Shown: positions 5,493 to 10,853 of the stretch, in pieces
How the letters are laid out: each line of letters starts with the position of its first letter
How positions within the stretch are numbered: the stretch's first letter is position 1
Program-made: the position numbers and the translations under genes
Notes under the pieces: model-generated
The model's input: only the letters and a program-made list of their open reading frames with translations
The model's database searches: none
What the model was told of the DNA's origin: nothing
Source of the DNA: Gallionellaceae bacterium
Lineage (GTDB): Bacteria > Pseudomonadota > Gammaproteobacteria > Burkholderiales > Gallionellaceae
Assembly (NCBI GenBank): GCA_030646595.1
Contig: JAUSKS010000277.1
Location: 1-10,853 of the forward strand
Direction: 5' to 3'
DNA length: 10,853 bases

Positions 5493-7547
5493 ATGAAAAT
5501 CTACCGCATCATACTACTACTGATTTTGGCCTTGGCTGCTTGCAACGGCGGTGGGGGTGGAGGTGGAAGCGCAACTAAGCCTACGCTTAATTTACTTGCC
5601 GGAAACATGAGTGGAGTGGGCAGTAGCGACGGCAGCGGGGCGGCGGCGCGCTTTAATTACCCACAAAGCCTGGCCAGCGATAGCGCTGGTAATCTATACG
5701 TGGCGGATACCAATAACAATACCATCCGCAAGATTAGTAGCGCGGGTGTGGTGAGTACTTTTGCAGGCACACCTGGTGTGTCCGGCAGCAGCGATGGCAT
5801 CGGTGCTGCCGCACGTTTTGCTGAACCCGCAGGTATTGTCTGTGACATTTCAGGCAATCTATTTGTGGCGGATAGCGGTAATAACACAATACGCAAAATT
5901 ACCGCTACCGGTGTCGTGAGTACTCTCGCTGGCACAGCAGGGGTTGTGGGCAGTATCGATGGATTCGGTGCGGCGGCGCGTTTTGGCTATCTACAAGGCT
6001 TGACCAGCGACGGTGTCAATCTATATGCGGCTGATAGCAGTAACCACATCATCCGAAAAATTGCTGTCGATGGCATGGTGACCACTGTTGCAGGCACCGC
6101 AGGTGTGGCTGGTAGTAGCGACGGTAGTATTGCAGCCCGTTTTGATTACCCGCGAGGTCTTACTATGGACGGCGTAGGCAACCTATATGTGGCGGATAGC
6201 AATAACAATACCATACGCAAGATCACCGTTTCTGGTGTCGTAAGTGCTCTTGCTGGTACAGCGGGCGTGGCTGGCAACAGCGATGGCAGCGGGGCGGCAG
6301 CGAGTTTTAACTACCCACAAGGCATTGCTACTGACAGTGCGGGCAACATATATGTGGCTGATACTTTTAATTACACCATACGCAAAATTACTGCTATCGG
6401 AGCAGTAAGTACTCTTGCCGGTACGGCGGGTGCGGCTGGCAGCAGCGATGGCAATGGCACCGCTGCGTGGTTTTTTGCCCCATATAGTCTGACTAGCAAT
6501 AGTGCGGGCAATCTCTATGTGACCGATACCTATAACCATACCATCCGTAAGATTACGACTGCAGGTGTGGTGAGCACCTTCGCAGGCGCGGCGCGTGAGT
6601 TTGGAAGCAGTGATGGTAGTGGTGCGGCGGCTCATTTTATGAATCCATATGGCATTGCCAGCGACATTGCGGGCAATCTCTATGTGGCAGATAGCAGTAA
6701 TCACATTATCCGCAAAATGACCGGCGCTGGTTTGGTGACTCTCTTCGCTGGCGCAGCAGGTGTGGCTGGCAGCACCGATGGTAGCGGCGCGGCGTCTCGT
6801 TTTTACTACCCACATTGGATCGCTAGCGACAACGCCGGCAATTTGTATGTGGCTGATACCGATAATCACACCATTCGCAAGATTACTCCCGCTGGTGTGG
6901 TGAGCACTTTTGCTGGTACAGCGGGCGTGGCTGGCAATAGCGATGGCAGCGGGGCGGCAGCGAGTTTTAATTACCCAGAAGGCCTGACCAGCGATAGTGC
7001 CGGAAATTTGTATGTGGTGGATAGAGGTAACAACACTATCCGCAAGATTACCACCGCAGGTTTGGTTAGTACATTCGCTGGCACAGCAGGTGTTTTCGGC
7101 AGCAGCGATGGCAGCGGCACGGCGGCTAGATTCACCTCTCCATATGGTCTGGCTAGGGACAACGCGGGTAATCTATATGTGGCGGATACAGGTAACAGCA
7201 CTATCCGAAAAATAACTACTGCGGGTGTGGTGAGCACCCTTGCTGGTATGGCAGGGATGGTCGGCAGCAGCGATGGCAGCGGTGCGGCGGCCCGTTTTGA
7301 AAACCCATATGGTATTACCAGCGATGGTGTAGGCAATCTATATGTGGCGGATACAGGTAACAGCACTATCCGCAAGATTACTGCCACAGGCGCGGTGACA
7401 ACCGTTGTCGGGGTGGCAGGACAAATTGGTTTTGCACCCGGCTCACTGCCTGGAATAATTGGTTACCCGCTGAGTTTGGCTATCTACGGTAACTCACTCT
7501 ACATTACGCTATATGACGGCGTGGCGGTGGTGAACGGCCTGCCCTAG
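5493..7547 (+). CDS. NHL-repeat beta-propeller lipoprotein
   Basis: This 684-residue exported protein has a lipoprotein signal peptide, MKIYRIILLLILALAAC, with lipobox LAAC and lipidated Cys17. Asn at +2 and the following seven-glycine tether (residues 19-25) fit outer-membrane anchoring. Residues 36-638 hold eleven tandem units of 54-55 residues carrying the pattern G-S-S-D-G-S-G-A-A-A-R-F, then P-x-G, GNLYVADT-x-N-x-TIRKI and GVVST-F-AG. A shorter degenerate twelfth unit (639-684) ends the protein. Each unit matches an NHL-type propeller blade, so one large or two six-bladed propellers are plausible. Propellers of this type usually bind proteins or ligands; no catalytic motif is visible and the partner is unknown. 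It appears to be its own transcription unit, with a candidate promoter upstream and a terminator-like hairpin downstream. Confidence 0.88.
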   Translation: MKIYRIILLLILALAACNGGGGGGGSATKPTLNLLAGNMSGVGSSDGSGAAARFNYPQSLASDSAGNLYVADTNNNTIRKISSAGVVSTFAGTPGVSGSSDGIGAAARFAEPAGIVCDISGNLFVADSGNNTIRKITATGVVSTLAGTAGVVGSIDGFGAAARFGYLQGLTSDGVNLYAADSSNHIIRKIAVDGMVTTVAGTAGVAGSSDGSIAARFDYPRGLTMDGVGNLYVADSNNNTIRKITVSGVVSALAGTAGVAGNSDGSGAAASFNYPQGIATDSAGNIYVADTFNYTIRKITAIGAVSTLAGTAGAAGSSDGNGTAAWFFAPYSLTSNSAGNLYVTDTYNHTIRKITTAGVVSTFAGAAREFGSSDGSGAAAHFMNPYGIASDIAGNLYVADSSNHIIRKMTGAGLVTLFAGAAGVAGSTDGSGAASRFYYPHWIASDNAGNLYVADTDNHTIRKITPAGVVSTFAGTAGVAGNSDGSGAAASFNYPEGLTSDSAGNLYVVDRGNNTIRKITTAGLVSTFAGTAGVFGSSDGSGTAARFTSPYGLARDNAGNLYVADTGNSTIRKITTAGVVSTLAGMAGMVGSSDGSGAAARFENPYGITSDGVGNLYVADTGNSTIRKITATGAVTTVVGVAGQIGFAPGSLPGIIGYPLSLAIYGNSLYITLYDGVAVVNGLP
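5598..7406 (+). repeat. Eleven tandem 162-165-bp coding repeats
   Basis: The NHL units are visible at DNA level with a period of 165 bp (162 bp for units 3 and 4, which each lack one codon). Some pairs are nearly identical: 6251-6323 and 6911-6983 differ at 3 of 73 positions exactly 660 bp (four units) apart, and 7170-7207 and 7335-7372 are identical one unit apart. Other pairs are much more diverged, which indicates uneven homogenisation. Confidence 0.85.
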
Positions 7548-7581
7548 CAGCCACTATAGCCCGTCGTGTCAAACTAAATAT

Positions 7582-7613
7582 GCCCCCTGCTTGAGTGAGG
7601 GGCGAATATTTTT
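7582..7613 (+). terminator. Probable terminator of the NHL gene
   Basis: GCCCCCTGC (7582-7590) can pair with GTGAGGGGC (7595-7603) around TTGA, with one mismatch and two G-T wobbles. It is followed by GAATATTTTT, whose T-run is at 7609-7613. The stem covers the in-frame GTG at 7595, which argues against that codon as the start of the cyclase gene. Confidence 0.5.
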
Positions 7614-7630
7614 CTTATATTGACAACCAC

Positions 7631-9463
7631 ATGAACAATACCCGCAAACCTTTGCTGTTTATCACCTGGTTGTTCCTGCTTGGAGCAATCGTGGAAATGA
7701 CCTGGCTGCATGCTTTGCAACCGCTGGAAAATCGTTTATCTGATTTTTTTATCCGCCAGCAGGCACAGCAACTCCAGCCCGATCCGGAAATTGTTATCGT
7801 GGATATTGATGACAGCAGCCTGGCGCGCATGCAGGATGTGGCAGGTAGCTGGCCGTGGCCGCGCGCAGTGCATGGCGAGCTGGTGCGCGGCATAGACCAG
7901 CAGCACCCACGCGCCATCGTATTTGATATTTTGTTCAGCGAGCGTGATCAATATCGGCCGGATAGTGATCACTTGTTTAATGAAGCGTTGGCCGTGGACA
8001 GTAAAATTTATTTTCCCATGGTGCGGCGCGAACCCATGCTGGATGCCAGCGGCGCACCCGTGTCGCAAGTCGCGCGCATGTTGGGTTTGCAGCCTACTGC
8101 CCAGGCTGATCCGCTGGCGCGTCTGGCAATTTTGCCGCCTTTGGCGGTAGACCCACGCTATTGGCGCGTGGGCACGATCAACTTCAAGGAAGATAGCGAT
8201 GGAGTCGGGCGGCGCTATCCGCTTTATACGCCCGCTTACGGTTGGCGCATTCCCTCGCTACCGGCGCGGGTGGCGGTTGATCTGGGTTATGCCGTGCCTG
8301 TGCAGGATGATCTGCCACTGGCATGGCGCGGCAAAGCGGGGGCCTACCAACACATTTCTTATGCCGATTTGTATCAGGACTTCAGTCGCGAACATGCGCA
8401 ACGCAAACAAAATGAATTAAGCGGAAAAATTGTGATCATTGGCGCCACCGCCACTGGCATGCACGACGCGCGCGTTACCCCCATGGCCAGTCTTTATCCG
8501 GGCGTGGAAATTCTGGCCACAGCGCTGGATAGTTTAAAAAACCAGCGCAGCATGCGCACTGCGCCCCTCTGGTTTGCGCCGCTTGCTACGCTGCTATTGC
8601 TGGCCTTGCTCGGTGCCGCATTCTGGTATGGCATGCACGCACTCAAGACGGGCTGGATATTGCTGGCGCTTACCCTGCTCATGTTAAACGCCAGCTATAT
8701 GGCCAGCGCGCGCCTGTGGCTGCTGCCGGTATTACTGCCGTTGATGCTGGCCTGGGGCTATTATGTTATTTGCGCCTTGCAAGCGTATTTGCGCGAACGC
8801 AAATCGCGCGAGCAGGCAGTGCAGCAGTTCAGTCGTTTCGTTAATCCGCATGTGGTGCAGGAACTCATTGCGCATGGCGGGCTGAGTCGCGGCGGCGAGA
8901 GCCGTCAGATCAGCGTGCTGTTTTCTGACATACGCGGCTTTACCACGCTGTCCGAGAAACGCACACCACAACAAGTTGTGGATTTGTTAAACCGCTATTT
9001 CACCTTGCAAGTGGAAGTGGTTTTCCGGCACGGTGGTGCGCTGGATAAATTCATCGGCGATTGCATCATGGCTTTTTGGGGTGCGCCGCTGGACGATCCT
9101 GAGCATGCGCGTCATGCGGTGGCCGCGGCGCTGGAAATGGGCGAAGTGTTACAGCAATTCAAACGCGAGCTGGGGGAAGAAGATGCAGACTTTGATGTCG
9201 GCATTGGCATTCACTCCGGCCCGGCGGTCGTCGGGCTGATCGGCTCCGAGCAACGGCGCGAATACACTGCCATTGGCGATACCGTTAATCTGGCCAGCCG
9301 CATAGAAGGGCTGACCAAGGGTGTATCGCGCATACTGGTTTCGCGCGACACGATGGCGCTGTGTGGTGACACATTCCGCTTCGAGTCTGTGGGGTCGTTT
9401 GCCGTCAAAGGTAGAGAGCAGGAAGTAGAATTGTTTGCACCGAAAAATAAGGAGAAGTCATGA
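7631..9463 (+). CDS. CHASE2-domain class III adenylate cyclase
   Basis: This inner-membrane receptor cyclase should make cAMP from ATP in response to a periplasmic signal. Domain order in the 610-residue product: membrane helix at about 7-25; periplasmic CHASE2 sensor at about 40-305, with the typical IVIVDIDDSSLARM start, SWPWPR and FDILFSERD; three membrane helices at about 313-382; and a class III cyclase domain at about 425-600. Metal-binding Asp433 (FSDIRGF) and Asp477 (IGD), adenine-contacting Lys473 and Thr546, and transition-state Asn553 and Arg557 (VNLASR) are all present, so the enzyme should be active on ATP. An in-frame GTG at 7595 lies in a terminator-like hairpin, so ATG 7631 is preferred although neither has a good ribosome binding site. 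Its stop overlaps the next start by 4 bp; it is first in a three-gene operon. Confidence 0.9.
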   Translation: MNNTRKPLLFITWLFLLGAIVEMTWLHALQPLENRLSDFFIRQQAQQLQPDPEIVIVDIDDSSLARMQDVAGSWPWPRAVHGELVRGIDQQHPRAIVFDILFSERDQYRPDSDHLFNEALAVDSKIYFPMVRREPMLDASGAPVSQVARMLGLQPTAQADPLARLAILPPLAVDPRYWRVGTINFKEDSDGVGRRYPLYTPAYGWRIPSLPARVAVDLGYAVPVQDDLPLAWRGKAGAYQHISYADLYQDFSREHAQRKQNELSGKIVIIGATATGMHDARVTPMASLYPGVEILATALDSLKNQRSMRTAPLWFAPLATLLLLALLGAAFWYGMHALKTGWILLALTLLMLNASYMASARLWLLPVLLPLMLAWGYYVICALQAYLRERKSREQAVQQFSRFVNPHVVQELIAHGGLSRGGESRQISVLFSDIRGFTTLSEKRTPQQVVDLLNRYFTLQVEVVFRHGGALDKFIGDCIMAFWGAPLDDPEHARHAVAAALEMGEVLQQFKRELGEEDADFDVGIGIHSGPAVVGLIGSEQRREYTAIGDTVNLASRIEGLTKGVSRILVSRDTMALCGDTFRFESVGSFAVKGREQEVELFAPKNKEKS

Positions 9464-9978
9464 AACTGAAAAAATTGCTGCAATGGGGGGCAATCATTTT
9501 CCTTGGTCTGGTGAGTTGCTTGCTCCAGGCAGCGGAAACTGCCTATACCGTGCGGCCTACCGAATTAAAAGCCAAACCTTATGCCGATGCCGCGACAGTT
9601 ATTACCTTGCCGCAACAGAGCAAGGTCGAAGTAGTGGCGCGCAAGGCCAGCTGGATGCAGATCAAGGCAGAAGGTAAAAGTGGCTGGGTAAAAATGTTGA
9701 GCCTGAAACTGGGCGAGATGCAGAATAAATCTGGCGATAGCGGCTTGCGCTCATTATTCAATGTGGCAGCCAAGGGTAGCAGTGGTGGCACCGTGACCAC
9801 CGGGGTGCGCGGACTGTCGGAAGAAGACCTGAAAAATGCCCGCCCCAATCCCCAGGCTTTGCAGACCATGCAAGGCTATGCAGAAAATAAAACCGATGCG
9901 CAGAAATTTGCCCGCTCTGGAAATCTGAAAGCGCAGAATCTGGATTATCTGCCCGCACCCCAAGGAGGCAGCAAATGA
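9460..9978 (+). CDS. Exported bacterial SH3-domain protein
   Basis: The 172-residue product has a signal peptide at residues 1-24. LVSC at 17-20 could be a lipobox, while LLQAA at 21-25 could be a signal peptidase I site, so it is either a lipoprotein or a soluble periplasmic protein. Residues about 28-84 match the bacterial SH3 pattern (TVRPTELKAKPYADAATVI, then SWMQIK and GWVKMLSL). Such domains often bind peptidoglycan or peptides. The remainder (about 85-172) is polar, Gly/Ser-rich and then charged, and I do not recognise it. ATG 9460 overlaps the cyclase stop (ATGA) and has AGGAG seven bases upstream. Its TGA overlaps the protease start by 4 bp. The position implies a role linked to both neighbours. 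Confidence 0.82.
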   Translation: MKLKKLLQWGAIIFLGLVSCLLQAAETAYTVRPTELKAKPYADAATVITLPQQSKVEVVARKASWMQIKAEGKSGWVKMLSLKLGEMQNKSGDSGLRSLFNVAAKGSSGGTVTTGVRGLSEEDLKNARPNPQALQTMQGYAENKTDAQKFARSGNLKAQNLDYLPAPQGGSK

Positions 9979-10829
9979 GTACACGTTTATTTTTAGCGGC
10001 GCTACTTTTTTGCACGGGCTGTGCCACGCCCGGCTTTGATATTGACAAGGCGCTGAGCACGGCAAAAAACCTGCATCAGGCCACTGCCGATTTCACCGAG
10101 CCGCAGGAAATTACTTTGGGGCAAGGCATTGCCAGCAACCTGCTGGGCAGCGCGCCTTTGTTGGACAGCCCGCCGGTGCAGCAATATATCAACCAGGTAG
10201 GACGCTGGCTGGCATTGCAAACCGAGCGCCCGGATTTGCCATGGCAATTTGCCGTGCTGGATGATAAAGGCATTAACGCTTTTGCCGCACCCGGCGGTTA
10301 TATTTTTATCACCAAAGGTTTGTTGCTGCGCATGAAGACTGAGGCGGAACTGGCCGGTGTGCTGGCGCATGAGATTTCACATGTGCTGAAAAAGCATCAT
10401 TTGCAAGCTATTAAAAAAGGCGCGCGCACCAACCTCATGGCCGATTTTGCGGGTGAGGCTTTGCAGCAGCAAGGGGTTAATCCGGCACTGACCAAGCTGG
10501 TCAGTGCAGGCACAGAAATTTATGTGCGTGGACTGGACAAGGACGATGAGTTTGAAGCGGACCGCATGGGCGTGGTGATTGCCGCGCGCGGTGGCTATGA
10601 CCCGTATGGTTTGCCCGCGGTATTGCAAATTTTACAAGGGATCAATGCGCAGGATTCCAGTCTGGCGTTAATGTTTAAAACGCATCCGGCGCTGGCTGAT
10701 CGTTTAGGTTTACTGGATAAATTGATGGCGGGGCCGCTGGATCGTTTCGAGACACAGCCTGATTTGGCAGCGCGTTTCAGGGCAGCGATGGATGAGGGCG
10801 GGTTGAAGGTCAAGGCGGTACGCAAGTAG
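9975..10829 (+). CDS. M48 family zinc metalloprotease lipoprotein
   Basis: This 284-residue protein has a lipoprotein signal ending FCTGC, with Cys16 as the lipidation site; Ala at +2 suggests the outer membrane. The M48 catalytic site is HEISH (132-136, zinc ligands His132 and His136, catalytic Glu133) in the usual VLAHEISHVLKKHH context, and the likely third ligand is Glu194 in DEFEADRMG. The preceding NAFAAPGGYIFITKGLL block (101-117) is the conserved substrate strand. His237 in THPALADRL matches the conserved THP motif, which in BepA takes part in active-site control. It lacks the C-terminal TPR domain of BepA and in size resembles LoiP/YcaL-type proteases, so a role in envelope protein quality control is likely. 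ATG 9975 has a strong GGAGG upstream and overlaps the SH3 gene stop. Confidence 0.92.
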   Translation: MSTRLFLAALLFCTGCATPGFDIDKALSTAKNLHQATADFTEPQEITLGQGIASNLLGSAPLLDSPPVQQYINQVGRWLALQTERPDLPWQFAVLDDKGINAFAAPGGYIFITKGLLLRMKTEAELAGVLAHEISHVLKKHHLQAIKKGARTNLMADFAGEALQQQGVNPALTKLVSAGTEIYVRGLDKDDEFEADRMGVVIAARGGYDPYGLPAVLQILQGINAQDSSLALMFKTHPALADRLGLLDKLMAGPLDRFETQPDLAARFRAAMDEGGLKVKAVRK

Positions 10830-10833
10830 ATAA

Positions 10834-10853
10834 ATGAAACTACTAGCCATTCG
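10834..10853 (+). other. Window end: repeat copy or start of next gene
   Basis: Bases 10838-10853 (AACTACTAGCCATTCG) are identical to 244-259 inside the 60-bp insert near the window start. The same bases can be read as a possible new ORF, ATG at 10834 followed by codons for K-L-L-A-I, five bases after the protease stop and without a clear ribosome binding site. The window edge prevents a decision. Confidence 0.4.

Noticed and set aside
6183..6869. A 228-codon antisense ORF inside the NHL gene.
   Set aside because: It is an antisense shadow of the biased repeat codons and is itself repetitive without a recognisable fold.
5598..7406. Regular 165-bp periodicity as a CRISPR or satellite array.
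   Set aside because: It is fully in frame, and the repeats are protein units (NHL blades) with mostly coding-level conservation.
7595..7630. GTG 7595 as the start of the cyclase.
   Set aside because: It is possible, but the codon is in a hairpin followed by a T-run, has no ribosome binding site and adds 12 residues ahead of a membrane helix that already begins properly at ATG 7631.

Overview
The window looks like the chromosome of a betaproteobacterium, probably Nitrosomonadales/Methylophilaceae-like. The grounds are the eno-ftsB gene order, a GlpD/GDPD cluster, a YaeQ homologue, moderate G+C, and intergenic spaces loaded with short G/C-rich palindromic repeats. The genus cannot be fixed from the sequence alone.

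Layout. Bases 2-112 are the 3' end of enolase, followed by a perfect stem-loop and a dispersed palindromic repeat (192-310) that is split by a 60-bp structured insert. Next come ftsB (348-650), a run of three hairpins and a strong intrinsic terminator (749-776). On the minus strand, 925-4576 holds a tightly overlapping three-gene glycerol-phosphate operon, transcribed ugpQ-like GDPD -> glpD -> FGGY kinase. It is bracketed by two related C/G-rich palindromic repeats (819-922 and 4591-4748), and the second of these is itself split by a smaller hairpin. On the plus strand follow yaeQ (4858-5400), a large NHL-repeat lipoprotein gene (5493-7547, eleven regular 54-55-residue units plus a decayed one), and a second overlapping operon (7631-10829). 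That operon encodes a CHASE2-class III adenylate cyclase, an exported SH3-like protein and an M48 metalloprotease lipoprotein. The last 16 bases repeat part of the 60-bp insert seen near the start.

How the genes work together. The minus-strand operon should take glycerophosphodiesters (GDPD) and possibly glycerol or another polyol (FGGY kinase) to glycerol-3-phosphate, which GlpD oxidises to dihydroxyacetone phosphate while feeding electrons to quinone. No glycerol facilitator or repressor gene is present. The CHASE2 cyclase-SH3-M48 operon has 4-bp ATGA overlaps at both junctions. It suggests an envelope-sensing unit in which a periplasmic CHASE2 sensor makes cAMP in the cytoplasm while two exported partners act in the periplasm or at the outer membrane; this functional link is inference. 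FtsB and enolase are housekeeping.

Most notable points: two independent cases of a short palindrome inserted inside another palindromic repeat; an FGGY kinase whose ATP-binding N-terminus can only be reached from a non-standard start codon (best CTG) and which has Ser where GlpK has the glycerol-binding Glu84; and the CHASE2-SH3-M48 operon.
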